Origin: Lysinibacillus telephonicus
GTDB lineage: Bacteria > Bacillota > Bacilli > Bacillales_A > Planococcaceae
Direction: 5' to 3'
Assembly: GCF_003966145.1 (NCBI RefSeq)
Contig: NZ_RXNR01000015.1
Location: 18,388-82,387 of the forward strand
Length of the DNA stretch: 64,000 bases
The position numbers and the translations under genes are program-made. Below the pieces are notes generated by a model that was not told the DNA's origin, made no database searches, and saw nothing but the letters and a program-made list of their open reading frames with translations. Shown one piece after another: positions 54,940 through 63,882 of the stretch; position 1 is the first letter of the stretch; each line of letters opens with the position of its first letter.

Positions 54940-55768
54940 ATTGTTGCTTTGTCATCTCTTCAATTTGGCGCCGCTGTTCTGCCAGCAATGCTTCTACTTG
55001 CTGGTTTTGAGCTTCTTCTTTCTCTTCCTGCTGACGTATTGCTTCCGCGATTTCATATTTTTTATAACCAATTCGTGCGATTACAATACTAATTTCATAT
55101 AAAATAAATAGCGGAATTGCTATCAGTAAATTTGATATAAGATCTGGTGGTGCAAGTAGTACCGCTAAAACAAATAATACAAAATATGAGTACTTACGGA
55201 ACTTCACCATCAGCTTTGGATTTAAAATGCCGAGCCGCGCTAAGAACAGCGTCACTACCGGTAATTGAAATATTAAACCAAAAGGAACGACAAGTTTAAA
55301 TAAAAAGGAGAAATATTCATTTATACCAATTGTTTGTTGAATTTCAAGCTCATTTGATAAGTTCATCATGAAATTCATAATATTTGGAAATAGAATGAAA
55401 TAGCCGAATGCAAGGCCACCAATAAACAATAAAAAGGCATATGGAATATATTTTAAAGTGGCTTTACGTTCTGTTTCATGTAAACCAGGCGTAATAAAAG
55501 CCCATAGCTGATACAGGATAATTGGCGATGTGACAATTAATGCTACAATAAAGGTTACCTCTAAATAAACTGTAAGTGGATCGCCTACATTGAATGCGTT
55601 TAATGTTAAATGCTGCTCTTTTTCTCCCGTATGTTGAATAAATTTTATTATCGGTTCTGCTACGTAAAAGCTTCCCACTAATGCAAGAACAAAGAAAATC
55701 GCACAAATAAATAAACGTTTTCTTAACTCTTCTATATGTTCAATAACAGTGAGTTCTTTTGGATTCAT
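54938..55768 (-). CDS. tatC: Twin-arginine translocase subunit TatC
   Basis: 276 aa with six membrane segments. The N-terminal signature IEHIEELRKRLF binds the twin-arginine signal; P-rich loop (PPDLISNLLIAIPLFILYE) near residue 205 is typical. A C-terminal glutamine-rich cytoplasmic tail (EEKEEAQNQQVEALLAEQRRQ, split region about 245-276) is longer than in most TatC. Follows tatA by 20 nt. Corresponds to B. subtilis tatCy by location. Confidence 0.95.
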   Translation of the reverse strand: MNPKELTVIEHIEELRKRLFICAIFFVLALVGSFYVAEPIIKFIQHTGEKEQHLTLNAFNVGDPLTVYLEVTFIVALIVTSPIILYQLWAFITPGLHETERKATLKYIPYAFLLFIGGLAFGYFILFPNIMNFMMNLSNELEIQQTIGINEYFSFLFKLVVPFGLIFQLPVVTLFLARLGILNPKLMVKFRKYSYFVLFVLAVLLAPPDLISNLLIAIPLFILYEISIVIARIGYKKYEIAEAIRQQEEKEEAQNQQVEALLAEQRRQIEEMTKQQ

Positions 55769-55788
55769 AATAAGTTGACATCCTTAAC

Positions 55789-56010
55789 TTACTTGTTTTC
55801 TTTATCTTTATCTATATCTTTATGCTCAATGACTGTTTTTTTAGTGTCCTCATCATCGATTAATCCGCTTGTACCTTTTTTAAATTCGCGAAGTGTTGAA
55901 CCTAAAGCCTTTCCAAGCTCTGGAAGTTTTTTCGGCCCGAAAATTAATAAAGCTACAACACCAATAATAACTAGGCTTACTGGTCCAATTGCATTTAAAT
56001 GCACAACCAT
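55789..56010 (-). CDS. tatA: Twin-arginine translocase subunit TatA
   Basis: 73 aa. One membrane helix (about 9-26), then the [22 protein letters not shown] amphipathic helix that defines TatA/TatE, and an acidic tail. The ATG at 56010 follows GAGGAGG; codons upstream in frame belong to the leader. Pairs with TatC to form a minimal two-component translocon. Confidence 0.95.
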   Translation of the reverse strand: MVVHLNAIGPVSLVIIGVVALLIFGPKKLPELGKALGSTLREFKKGTSGLIDDEDTKKTVIEHKDIDKDKENK

Positions 56011-56091
56011 GATAGCCACCTCCTCTAATATTATGTACATTTTATCGTATATTGTCGCAATTTGCTAATTATATATTGTGAATACTTTTCG

Positions 56092-56724
56092 TCATTCACT
56101 ATTGCGAATTAAATAGATTAATGCCTCTAATTCGACCGATAAATCGATATTCATAATCTTCATCGAATCTGGTACATTAAGTCGAACCGGTGTAAAGTTT
56201 AAAATTCCCTTTGCATCGATTGCAGCTAGACGATCGGCCATTACTTGAGCTGAGCGAGACGAAACTGTTAATATTGCGAGTTCCGCATGATATTCATGAT
56301 ACATTTCTTCTAATCGATCCGGATGGTAAACAGGAATACCATTTACTACTTCCCCGTCACGAGGCGCTTTCGAATCGAAAGCTACAACAATTCTTGTATT
56401 ATGGTTCTTTTGGAAATTATATTTTAAAAATGCATTCCCCAAATTCCCTACACCTATTAACGCAACATTTGCTCCTTCATCTTGATCCAGCGTTTGTCTG
56501 AAAAACTCAAGCAAATAAAGAACATCGTATCCATATCCTTTTTTACCAAGCGCTCCGAAATAGGAGAAATCTCTTCGAATCGTTGCAGAATCTATTTTCA
56601 TTGCTTCACTTAGTTCTTGTGAAGATACTCTTCTTTTTCCTTCATTTGCAAAGTTTTGCAAAAAACGATAATAAAGAGGAAGTCTTTTTGTCGTTGCTTG
56701 TGGAATTTTTATTTCTTGTTTCAC
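56092..56724 (-). CDS. rex: Redox-sensing transcriptional repressor Rex
   Basis: 210 aa. N-terminal winged helix ([38 protein letters not shown]) followed by the Rossmann NADH-binding domain ([11 protein letters not shown] near residue 87). Represses anaerobic and fermentative genes when NAD+/NADH is high. GTG start at 56724 with AGGGAGG 5 nt upstream; the frame to 56745 is not needed. Same position as B. subtilis rex (ydiH). No clear Rex box was found in this window. Confidence 0.95.
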   Translation of the reverse strand: MKQEIKIPQATTKRLPLYYRFLQNFANEGKRRVSSQELSEAMKIDSATIRRDFSYFGALGKKGYGYDVLYLLEFFRQTLDQDEGANVALIGVGNLGNAFLKYNFQKNHNTRIVVAFDSKAPRDGEVVNGIPVYHPDRLEEMYHEYHAELAILTVSSRSAQVMADRLAAIDAKGILNFTPVRLNVPDSMKIMNIDLSVELEALIYLIRNSE

Positions 56725-56851
56725 ACAATCCCTCCCTATATGCAATTGGAAATCGTTTTCATCTTACTAAACATGTACAAATAAGTAAAGCATCCGATTG
56801 CGTACATTTTCCCCTTCCAGTACACTAATGATAGTGAACTGAGGTGTAAAA

Positions 56852-58798
56852 ATGATTGTATTACAAGTAAATCAATTATATAAATCGTTTGTGACAAATG
56901 AAATATTAAGTGGTGTAAAGTTAGAAGTTCAACATCGAGACCGTGTTGCGTTAGTTGGGCGCAACGGAGCAGGAAAATCAACATTGCTGAAAATTATTGC
57001 TGGTCAGATGTCATATGATTCTGGTGATATTATTATCCCAAAAGATGTGAAGATTGGATATTTGGAACAACATTCTGGTTTAGAATCGACTTTATCTATT
57101 TGGGATGAAATGATGACCATTTTCAAACCGCTGCGCGATAAAGAAAAGAGCTTACGTGCACTAGAACTTCAAATGTCGGATCCAGCAGTCTATGGAAATC
57201 AGGATTTATACAGCAGGGTAATGGCGGAATATGACCAATTACAGCACGATTTTAAGGATGCTGGTGGCTATCAATATGAAGCTGATACTCGTTCCGTTCT
57301 CCATGGAATGCAGTTTTTTCAAGAAGACTATGATAAACTAATTGCTTCCTTATCAGGAGGTCAACGTACTCGTTTAGCTCTTGCAAAACTTTTATTAAGT
57401 AAGCCTGACCTGCTTATTTTAGATGAACCAACCAACCATTTAGATATTGAAACATTGAGTTGGCTTGAAAATTATTTAAAGGCATATGATGGAGCAATCT
57501 TAATCGTTTCTCATGACCGTTATTTTTTAGATCAAGTTGTTTCGATTGTTTATGAAGTATCTAGAACCCATGTCACAAAATATGTGGGGAACTATAGCGC
57601 TTATTTAGAAGAGAAGGCAAGAAATTATGAAAGAGATTTAAAATTATATGAACGTCAACAAGATGAAAAAGCCAAGTTAGAGGCATTTATACAAAAAAAC
57701 ATTGCCCGCGCATCCACTACAAAAATGGCTCAAAGCCGCCGTAAAGTACTTGAACGTACTGAATGGATGGATGCACCTGATGGCAATGAACGCTCTGCTA
57801 ATTTTGGATTTACAATCGAGCGCCAAAGCGGCAATGATGTACTATCAATTGATGATTTAACAATTGGCTATAATGGAAAAACAATTTCACAGAACATCTC
57901 AATGCGCATCTTCCGTGAAGATCGCATAGCATTAGTAGGGCCTAATGGGGTTGGGAAATCTACTCTACTAAAAACAATTGTTAAAGACCTACCAATCCTC
58001 TCTGGAGATATTCGTTATGGAGCAAACGTACAAATTGGTTACTATGACCAAGAACAAGCTAAACTAACGGGAAATAAATCAGTTCTTCAAGAACTTTGGG
58101 ATGAATGGCCGCTAATGAATGAAAAAGATATTCGTACAATTCTAGGCCGATTTTTATTTAGCGGTGATGATGTTTCAAAGTCTGTTAATTCTTTATCTGG
58201 TGGTGAAAAGGCACGTTTAGCATTAGCAAAATTAATGATGCAAAAAGCGAATTTACTTGTGCTCGATGAACCGACAAACCATCTCGATTTAGATAGTAAG
58301 GAAATATTAGAAAATGCGTTAATAGACTATCCTGGTACATTGCTATTTGTTTCCCACGACCGCTATTTTATCAATCGAATTGCAACAAAAGTAGTTGAGT
58401 TATCAGGAAAAGGCTCTTTTGAATACTTAGGCGACTATGATTATTATATTGAGAAAAAACAGGAGCTGGAGGAATTAGCACACTTGAAGGCTGCTTCATC
58501 TTCACAAGTGGTAGAATCGCCTACTCCTTCAAAATCAGCTAATTCTCAAATTGATAAAGATGCGAAAAAACGTGAGCGCCAAATCCGGCGTGCAATTGAA
58601 GAAATTGAGAAAAAAATGAACGATTTGTCCGAACAGATTGCAATTATTGAGGAGAAATTATGTGATCCTGAAATTTTTAAAGACCACGAAAAAGTAATGA
58701 AACTTCAGACGGAGCTTGATTCTGTTAAATCAGAACATGAAGAAATTGAATTACAATGGCTGGATTTAAATGAAGAGCTTGAAAATATGACTTTGTAA
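56852..58798 (+). CDS. ydiF: ABC-F family ATPase (YdiF-like)
   Basis: 648 aa with two ABC cassettes and no membrane segments. First Walker A GRNGAGKST, signature LSGGQRTR, Walker B LLILDEPTNHLD; second Walker A GPNGVGKST, signature LSGGEKAR, Walker B LVLDEPTNHLD. The interdomain linker (about 240-310) is charged and helical as in ABC-F. A C-terminal coiled coil (580-645) follows. ABC-F proteins act at the ribosomal E site. Location and length match B. subtilis YdiF; not a proven resistance factor. Confidence 0.9.
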   Translation: MIVLQVNQLYKSFVTNEILSGVKLEVQHRDRVALVGRNGAGKSTLLKIIAGQMSYDSGDIIIPKDVKIGYLEQHSGLESTLSIWDEMMTIFKPLRDKEKSLRALELQMSDPAVYGNQDLYSRVMAEYDQLQHDFKDAGGYQYEADTRSVLHGMQFFQEDYDKLIASLSGGQRTRLALAKLLLSKPDLLILDEPTNHLDIETLSWLENYLKAYDGAILIVSHDRYFLDQVVSIVYEVSRTHVTKYVGNYSAYLEEKARNYERDLKLYERQQDEKAKLEAFIQKNIARASTTKMAQSRRKVLERTEWMDAPDGNERSANFGFTIERQSGNDVLSIDDLTIGYNGKTISQNISMRIFREDRIALVGPNGVGKSTLLKTIVKDLPILSGDIRYGANVQIGYYDQEQAKLTGNKSVLQELWDEWPLMNEKDIRTILGRFLFSGDDVSKSVNSLSGGEKARLALAKLMMQKANLLVLDEPTNHLDLDSKEILENALIDYPGTLLFVSHDRYFINRIATKVVELSGKGSFEYLGDYDYYIEKKQELEELAHLKAASSSQVVESPTPSKSANSQIDKDAKKRERQIRRAIEEIEKKMNDLSEQIAIIEEKLCDPEIFKDHEKVMKLQTELDSVKSEHEEIELQWLDLNEELENMTL

Positions 58799-58806
58799 TA
58801 GTAGAT

Positions 58807-58853
58807 GGGGCATGTCCAGAAAGAAAATTTTCTAAACATGCCCCTCTTTTTCT
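58807..58853 (+). terminator. Terminator of ydiF
   Basis: GGGGCATGT/ACATGCCCC stem with a 20-nt loop, then TCTTTTTCTT. Confidence 0.85.
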
Positions 58854-59095
58854 TTATGCAGCAACTGTGTTTGGAATCTTCTTTTTATTCAAGTATAAAG
58901 GAACGGATAATACTCCTAACTTGCTGTCTAATAAGATATGAAAAATGAAAAGCCATCTATTACTGCTTTATCCTGGTTAAGAAAATGGAGTACCATTCAA
59001 GTACTACCGAATTGCCCTTGCTTTTTAGATGTCTTTTTATATTATTCGCAAATATTTTACATACATCTTGGTCAATAGACAAATTTCGATAAATT

Positions 59096-59320
59096 ATTTC
59101 CACAAATTTATTCACATTATTATCTTAGTAATATCAACCTATCAACACACTTTTCCACATTATCCACAAATCTATTTTGATTTATCAACATTTATGTGTG
59201 TAAAAACTAACACTACATATAGGTTTACCACAAGTTACCCACAAGTTATCCCCAATTTGTGCATAAGTACGAATGTTCGCCTTGACAATTAAAGAAAAAT
59301 ATTGTTGAAACTGTGGATAA
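59096..59320. other. DnaA-box cluster
   Basis: Two perfect boxes occur: TTATCCACA (59160-59168) and, on the minus strand, TGTGGATAA (59312-59320). Boxes with one mismatch: TTATTCACA (59108), TTTTCCACA (59151), TTATCAACA (59182), TTACCCACA (59235), TTATCCCCA (59246) and TGTGCATAA (59258). Further two-mismatch forms lie at 59096, 59139 and 59224. B. subtilis has a DnaA-binding cluster in the same gcp-ydiF gap, as I recall, so a role as an initiator titration or control site is probable. Confidence 0.75.
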
Positions 59321-59479
59321 GTTTTCAGAAAAATTATACAAAATGAAATTACAAATAAGTTTAGAGTATGATACTAAATATGTTAATATAACGTTTTTAT
59401 ACATATTCCGAGATGAAAGCACTTTTTTGTCTGATGCTAGAATACGATTTGGGTCGCCATACTTTTTCTATAAACTGTT

Positions 59480-59521
59480 CAAAAAAGGAGGCATCCAACT
59501 ATGACTTTTTGGATGCCTCCT
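59480..59521 (-). terminator. Terminator of the tsaE-tsaD operon
   Basis: AGGAGGCATCCA/TGGATGCCTCCT stem and six T on the minus strand. Confidence 0.9.
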
Positions 59522-59526
59522 ACTTA

Positions 59527-60543
59527 TTATTTTATCCAGCTTTTCAGTTCTTTACCTGGCAGACCATTCATGGATAAATCCCCTCGAACACCTGCATTAT
59601 ACATATAAGCTGCAGCTGCACCTATCATCGCAGCGTTATCTGTACAAAGCTTCAATGGTGGTACAGTAAAAGGAATATTTTCTGCCTCAAAAGCTTGTTC
59701 TAAACTTGTCCTTAAGCCCTTATTTGCAGAAACTCCACCAGCTGCAATTACTTGCTTCACTTGGAATTCACGTGCCGCACGGACTGTTTTTGTTGTTAGT
59801 ACTTCCACAACACTGTCCTGAAAACCTTTTGCGACTTGCTCTGGGATAATTTCTTCCCCTCGTTGATCCATATTATGCTTATAATTAATTACGGCAGATT
59901 TCAATCCACTAAAACTAAAATCATAGGAGTCCTCAAGCCATGCACGAGGAAACTCTACAGCTTCATTAGTTTCATGAGCCATTCGATCAATATGCGGCCC
60001 TCCAGGATACGGCATATTCAAAACTCTAGCTACTTTATCATAAGCTTCTCCAGCTGCATCGTCTCGTGTTTCTCCAATTACTTCAAAACTGCCATGTTCC
60101 TTCATTAATACTAATTCTGTATGCCCACCAGAAACAACTAGTGCCAACAAAGGAAACTGCATTGGTTGGACGAGCGCATTCGCATAAATATGTCCAGCAA
60201 TGTGGTGCACACCAATAATAGGCAATCCATGTGCAAACGCAAATGCTTTAGCCGCATTAATACCTATTAACAGTGCTCCAACTAATCCTGGGCCTTCCGT
60301 AACTGCAACAGCAGTCAAGTCCGACGGCTCCATATTTGCTCTTTGCAAAGCTTCTTCAATAACGATTGTAATTTGTTCAACATGATGACGTGATGCAATT
60401 TCAGGAACTACACCACCAAACCTTTTTTGACTTTCAATTTGTGACGCTACGACATTTGAGACAATTTCATTACCATTTCGAATAATAGCTGCTGCAGTTT
60501 CATCACAGCTTGTCTCTATTGCTAAAATAATACACTCTTCCAT
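59527..60543 (-). CDS. tsaD: tRNA N6-adenosine threonylcarbamoyltransferase TsaD
   Basis: 338 aa. TsaD moves threonylcarbamoyl onto A37 of ANN-decoding tRNAs with TsaB and TsaE. Family motifs: [11 protein letters not shown] at the N-terminus, the metal HxxxH ([10 protein letters not shown], His111 and His115 by this start), VSGGHTEL, and [12 protein letters not shown]. The ATG at 60543 shares one base with the rimI stop (TAATG), with GGGTGA upstream; the frame to 60558 lies inside rimI. Confidence 0.96.
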   Translation of the reverse strand: MEECIILAIETSCDETAAAIIRNGNEIVSNVVASQIESQKRFGGVVPEIASRHHVEQITIVIEEALQRANMEPSDLTAVAVTEGPGLVGALLIGINAAKAFAFAHGLPIIGVHHIAGHIYANALVQPMQFPLLALVVSGGHTELVLMKEHGSFEVIGETRDDAAGEAYDKVARVLNMPYPGGPHIDRMAHETNEAVEFPRAWLEDSYDFSFSGLKSAVINYKHNMDQRGEEIIPEQVAKGFQDSVVEVLTTKTVRAAREFQVKQVIAAGGVSANKGLRTSLEQAFEAENIPFTVPPLKLCTDNAAMIGAAAAYMYNAGVRGDLSMNGLPGKELKSWIK

Positions 60544-60986
60544 TATAAGTTCACCCACATTACAAGAGCATCCTCTTGGTTATCTGTATAATATCCTTTC
60601 CTTATACCGCCCTCTTGAAAACCAAGTTTACGATAAAGGTTTTGTGCAACCGTATTAGATACGCGGACCTCTAGACTCATGACTTCAACTCCATGGTTTC
60701 TTGCAATGTCCATTGCTTCACGCATCAGTCCTTCTCCGATTTTTCTACCCCGAGCTTCTTCTAATACAGCAACATTTGTAATTTGAGCCGAATCAATGAC
60801 AAGCCACATACCACAAAAGCCAATAATGTTGCCATTGTCATCTTCTGCTACTACATAATGCGCAAAGTTGTTTTCTCTCATTTCATAGTGAAAGGAATCC
60901 AACGTCCATGGAGTTGGAAAGGAGGCAACTTCAATTGCATGAACTGCTTCTACATCTTCTGGAGTCATCCTGCGATAAAGTACCAT
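60543..60986 (-). CDS. rimI: Ribosomal protein bS18 N-acetyltransferase RimI-type GNAT
   Basis: A 147-aa GNAT acetyltransferase. Acetyl-CoA loop [13 protein letters not shown] (about residues 75-87), and the RimI hallmark [32 protein letters not shown]. The ATG at 60986 begins 2 nt after the tsaB stop with AAGGGG upstream. Bacillus relatives may acetylate proteins other than bS18; the operon association with tsa genes is conserved. Confidence 0.93.
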   Translation of the reverse strand: MVLYRRMTPEDVEAVHAIEVASFPTPWTLDSFHYEMRENNFAHYVVAEDDNGNIIGFCGMWLVIDSAQITNVAVLEEARGRKIGEGLMREAMDIARNHGVEVMSLEVRVSNTVAQNLYRKLGFQEGGIRKGYYTDNQEDALVMWVNL

Positions 60987-60988
60987 AA

Positions 60989-61693
60989 CTATTGCTGCCC
61001 CTTCTTCTGTTCCTTTACCCAATTTGCCTCTGCCTGTGCAATACGGTGATATTTAGGAACAAAAGAATGCACTTCTGCTGCATTAAGCAGTGGTTCATTT
61101 TCCGCTATTTCAATTAACTTTGAAGCTCTCGGCAAATGAAGAGAAAACGGTGCAAAAAATGCATTATCTCCTAAATATTGAACTATTTGATCTTTAAAAT
61201 TCGCTGCATCTACTCCAACAAATACTACACGCTCATTCAATTGCTGTAATTGGACTAAGATCGCGTCAATTGAATCATGACGGTCTTCAATTATAGTTTC
61301 TAAATTCATTCCATTATACGCAGCAGCATAAACATTTTGTCTGCGTGCATCAAATAAGGTGCAAATGACCCCATTAAATAATTGTGCATTTGCAGCAAGC
61401 ACTTTTAAACTTGATACCCCAACCAATGGCTTTTTTAGCGTCCATGCAAGCGTTTTTGCCAACGTTACGCCAATTCGAATACCAGTATATGAACCTGGTC
61501 CTTCTGATACAGCGATTGCATCAATATCAGCTGGTTTTATATTTACTTTGTTTAAAAGCTCCTCAATTGTCGGCATAGCTGTAACAGAATGAGTTAATTT
61601 TATATTTTGCACTACTTCAGCAAGTACTTGTCCATCCTTTACTATTGCAATCGACAACGGTGAATTTGAAGTTTCTATCCCTAACCAAATCAT
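60989..61693 (-). CDS. tsaB: Threonylcarbamoyladenosine biosynthesis protein TsaB
   Basis: A 234-aa degenerate paralogue of TsaD. LGIETSNSPLSIAI start and VSEGPGSYTGIRIGVTLAKTLAW near residue 65. It lacks the metal HxxxH. Scaffold for TsaD and TsaE. The ATG at 61693 directly abuts the tsaE stop (TAAATG). Confidence 0.95.
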   Translation of the reverse strand: MIWLGIETSNSPLSIAIVKDGQVLAEVVQNIKLTHSVTAMPTIEELLNKVNIKPADIDAIAVSEGPGSYTGIRIGVTLAKTLAWTLKKPLVGVSSLKVLAANAQLFNGVICTLFDARRQNVYAAAYNGMNLETIIEDRHDSIDAILVQLQQLNERVVFVGVDAANFKDQIVQYLGDNAFFAPFSLHLPRASKLIEIAENEPLLNAAEVHSFVPKYHRIAQAEANWVKEQKKGQQ

Positions 61694-62143
61694 TTAAAAT
61701 AACTCCTCACACAATCGTTCATAACGCTTTCCGATTGGTTTTAATACAAATTTTCTTTTATTATCATCTATACGATAAATTTCAATTGCTAATCGTTCCT
61801 CAGGCAAATCTTCCTTAATTAAATGTGCCCATTCTACAACAGTAACTGCATCACCGTAAAATATTTCATCCCAACCAAGATCTTCATCACTATCAGATAA
61901 ACGGTATACGTCTAAGTGATTAAGCGGCAGCCTGCCTTCATATTGTTTCATAATTGTAAAAGTTGGGCTATTGACTGTTCTTGTAATTCCTAAAGCCTTT
62001 GCCAATGCCTGTGTAAAGGTAGTTTTACCTGCACCAAGATCGCCTTCTAAAGTAATAGTATCCTGTGGTTCAAGTAAATCAGCAATATTTTGTGCTAAGC
62101 TTTGAGTTTCTTCTAAGGACATTATCTCTTTTTCAAATATCAT
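61694..62143 (-). CDS. tsaE: tRNA threonylcarbamoyladenosine ATPase TsaE
   Basis: A 149-aa P-loop ATPase. Walker A EGDLGAGKTTF near residue 34, SPTFTI switch and NHLDVYRL Walker B-like strand, then VVEWAH. Needed for turnover of the TsaBD complex. The ATG at 62143 follows GAGAGG with 10-nt spacing; upstream codons overlap that site. First gene of the operon. Confidence 0.95.
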   Translation of the reverse strand: MIFEKEIMSLEETQSLAQNIADLLEPQDTITLEGDLGAGKTTFTQALAKALGITRTVNSPTFTIMKQYEGRLPLNHLDVYRLSDSDEDLGWDEIFYGDAVTVVEWAHLIKEDLPEERLAIEIYRIDDNKRKFVLKPIGKRYERLCEELF

Positions 62144-62324
62144 TTTACTTTTTCCTCTCACCATCACATTACCTTAAGTTTACCTAAACAATGTTAAATG
62201 TTCAAAATGTATTACCTAATTTCTCAAAAATCAATTTTCCCTCGTTGCAAAGTATTTGCATCTGCTAAGGAAAACATTTTGTAGATCACAGCATAGGTTG
62301 GTAATACTTTCAAGTAAAGATACA

Positions 62325-62356
62325 GCACATCCCTAAAAATACGATTCGGGATGTGC
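62325..62356 (-). terminator. Hairpin after the SmpA-like gene
   Basis: Perfect GCACATCCC/GGGATGTGC stem; the minus-strand tail TGTATC is not T-rich, so termination is uncertain. Confidence 0.45.
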
Positions 62357-62367
62357 CTCCAAAATCG

Positions 62368-62721
62368 TTAGCGTGTAGAGTATCCACGTTTTTCATAAAT
62401 TTTTTTATCAATTAACTTATCATTCTCAAAATGAATTTCATACCCTTGTGTCATAAGAAGTTCATCATCCCATCTGAAAACACCTGCGGAAACTTGTTCG
62501 CCCCCTCCTTTTGCAATTCCAACAACGTCCATATACGACATTCCATTTTTTAGTTTTGCGAACTCTTCTTCATTCATATATTTTTGCCAATAGTATGCAT
62601 TTGAATCTTCAATATTATAAATCTTATTTACTTCATATGAATGTTCATAAATTAAAACGATAATCGCAGCAATTATTATAAAAAGAAGGACTAAGATGTT
62701 TCTCCGATATCGTTGTTTCAA
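62368..62721 (-). CDS. Membrane-anchored small protein with SmpA/BLIP-like domain
   Basis: 117 aa. N-terminal basic start (LKQRYRRN) and one hydrophobic anchor (about 9-25), then an extracellular domain. The segment FAKLKNGMSYMDVVGIAKGGGEQV resembles the SmpA/OmlA/BLIP-like fold (xxIKxGMxxxxVxxxxG). The TTG at 62721 follows GGGGTGA; an ATG 19 codons upstream has no such site. Function unknown; relatives bind peptidases or act in envelope assembly. Confidence 0.7.
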   Translation of the reverse strand: MKQRYRRNILVLLFIIIAAIIVLIYEHSYEVNKIYNIEDSNAYYWQKYMNEEEFAKLKNGMSYMDVVGIAKGGGEQVSAGVFRWDDELLMTQGYEIHFENDKLIDKKIYEKRGYSTR

Positions 62722-62901
62722 AAAAATCACCCCAAAAAATGACATACTACTACTATATTTATGTAGTTTTATAATCATGTGACTTTACATATCTCTTGAA
62801 TATTTAGTCGTATTTTTTGGGCCATTCAATGAATCGTGGGGTTTTAGAATGGGAAAAAGGAGGCAACTTTCGAATTGAAAATTGTAAACTATTTTATCAA
62901 T

Positions 62902-62936
62902 AAAAAAATCCTTATAAAGCCTATGCTTTATAAGGA
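62902..62936 (-). terminator. Terminator of the rRNA-tRNA operon
   Basis: CCTTATAAAG/CTTTATAAGG stem followed by ATTTTTTT on the minus strand, 18 nt after tRNA-Asp. Confidence 0.9.
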
Positions 62937-62953
62937 CATAAATTCTATTAGTA

Positions 62954-63029
62954 TGGCGGTCCCGACCGGGATCGAACCGGCGATCTCCTGCGTGACAGGC
63001 AGGCATGTTAACCGCTACACCACGGGACC
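62954..63029 (-). tRNA. tRNA-Asp (anticodon GTC)
   Basis: 76 nt on the minus strand with encoded CCA. Acceptor stem GGTCCCG/CGGGACC, discriminator G, anticodon arm CCTGC-CTGTCAC-GCAGG with GTC, and T loop GTTCGATC. All four arms pair. Part of the rRNA operon, 298 nt after the 5S fragment. Confidence 0.97.
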
Positions 63030-63327
63030 GTTTCTATCAGACATCTATTAATATAGCATTAAATAGGTGTTTTTACAATATTTTTTATAAAAATATTAGT
63101 AATTTTTTTCACTGATTAATTGATAGCAAGCTGGTTATATTATTTATTAGAACGTGGAAAATAGAGGAAAATAAGTATATACATGCTATGCTTAAAAAAA
63201 ATTATTAATCCCTATCTAATTGCAAGGCATAAAGCAATGTCCCTCTCTCCCAAGGCACATTAACGCACTGGATTCCCGTGTCAAACTTGCTTCTTTTTTC
63301 CCAACCTATGGTTTTGTAGTAAAATGT
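63030..63327. other. Spacer between 5S fragment and tRNA-Asp
   Basis: AT-rich near the tRNA; no gene, promoter or repeat that I can support. Confidence 0.5.
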
Positions 63328-63403
63328 TGAATATCAGCGGTTTCATTTGCGTGAAGCGACGTCCTACTCTCACAGGGGGTGCCCCCAACTACCATCGGCG
63401 CTA
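63328..63403 (-). pseudogene. Truncated second 5S rRNA copy with terminator half
   Basis: Nearly identical to 63617-63693: the 3' part of 5S rRNA (through ACCATCGGCG on the plus strand) plus the right arm of the 5S terminator. It differs by a G-to-T change, one lost base in the C/G-rich loop and G for C downstream. The 5' half of 5S and the left terminator arm are missing, so it cannot make 5S RNA. Confidence 0.85.
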
Positions 63404-63602
63404 TCTGCGAAGAGTGATGACACTGCGGAAACCTTCGTCATCTTCCTCGGTACGATGCTCGTGTACATAGTACACTCCGCTTCGTGCCTCCTTGATTCCT
63501 TGTTGGTCCTCACACTTCTCGAATACTACTGTTTAAATTATTTTTACTAATCGCGCCGACCAAACCTTCGGTTTTTGGTAGTTGGGGGCTTCCTTTTCTA
63601 CA
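63404..63602. other. Spacer between the two 5S copies with inverted 5S piece
   Basis: Contains a GATGAC/GTCATC hairpin (near 63415-63442), GTGTAC-ata-GTACAC (near 63454), and an 18-nt exact inverted copy of 5S sequence at 63575-63592 (complement of 63667-63684). No ORF of weight. Confidence 0.6.
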
Positions 63603-63631
63603 TATAAAAAAACCGCTGAATATCAGCGGTT
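63603..63631 (-). terminator. Terminator directly after 5S rRNA
   Basis: AACCGCTGA/TCAGCGGTT stem followed by seven T on the minus strand. Confidence 0.85.
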
Positions 63632-63640
63632 TCATTTGCG

Positions 63641-63756
63641 CGAAGCGACGTCCTACTCTCACAGGGGGAAGCCCCCAACTACCATCGGCGCTAAAGAGCT
63701 TAACTTCCGTGTTCGGTATGGGAACGGGTGTGACCTCTTTGCCATCATCACTTCAC
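63641..63756 (-). rRNA. rrf: 5S ribosomal RNA
   Basis: About 116 nt. Core GAGGTCACACCCGTTCCCAT and GAACACGGAAGTTAAGCTC on the minus strand are universal for Firmicutes 5S. Helix I pairs GAAGTGA with TCGCTTC. The ends are estimated from helix I. Confidence 0.95.
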
Positions 63757-63758
63757 TT

Positions 63759-63814
63759 GCACATGGATGTGCTGGCTTCGCCGTTGCAACAGGATGTTGC
63801 GCTCTTAGGCGAAG
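63759..63814 (-). ncRNA. Bacillaceae-1-like RNA element in the 23S-5S spacer, copy 3
   Basis: On the minus strand: CTTCGCC-(7)-GCAAC-ATCCT-GTTGC-aac-GGCGAAG, then cca, then GCACA-TCCA-TGTGC. The first loop is exactly the RUCCU loop that defines Bacillaceae-1 RNAs, which are known to lie near rRNA operons. It is co-transcribed with rRNA and could act in processing. Confidence 0.7.
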
Positions 63815-63882
63815 TTCCTTTATTTAATTGAGAGTTCGTTCTCTCAAAACTGGATAAAGACATTGAATTCGTTCAATTATTT

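Larger units (their letters stand above)
58854..59526. other. Long intergenic region between ydiF and tsaD
   Basis: The first 200 bp show no recognisable gene or motif. The central 230 bp is the DnaA-box cluster (59096-59320). The last 40 bp is the tsaE-tsaB-rimI-tsaD terminator. Short ORFs on the plus strand here have no Shine-Dalgarno and no family resemblance. Confidence 0.6.

Noticed and set aside
58854..59040. Possible decayed gene after the ydiF terminator
   Set aside because: Short translated stretches looked protein-like at first but matched no family that I can name in any frame.
59029..59504. Two plus-strand ORFs of 87 and 63 aa in the ydiF-tsaD gap
   Set aside because: They lie in AT-rich DNA filled with DnaA boxes, lack Shine-Dalgarno sequences and show no protein-like composition.
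56092..59527. Rex operator near rex
   Set aside because: No TTGTGAA-N4-TTCACAA match with acceptable symmetry was found; similar pieces elsewhere are half-sites only.
62785..63006. 73-aa minus-strand ORF
   Set aside because: It runs through tRNA-Asp and the operon terminator.
63347..63827. Plus-strand ORFs of 67 and 81 aa
   Set aside because: Both are antisense to 5S rRNA or its fragment; rRNA-derived sequence often mimics ORFs.
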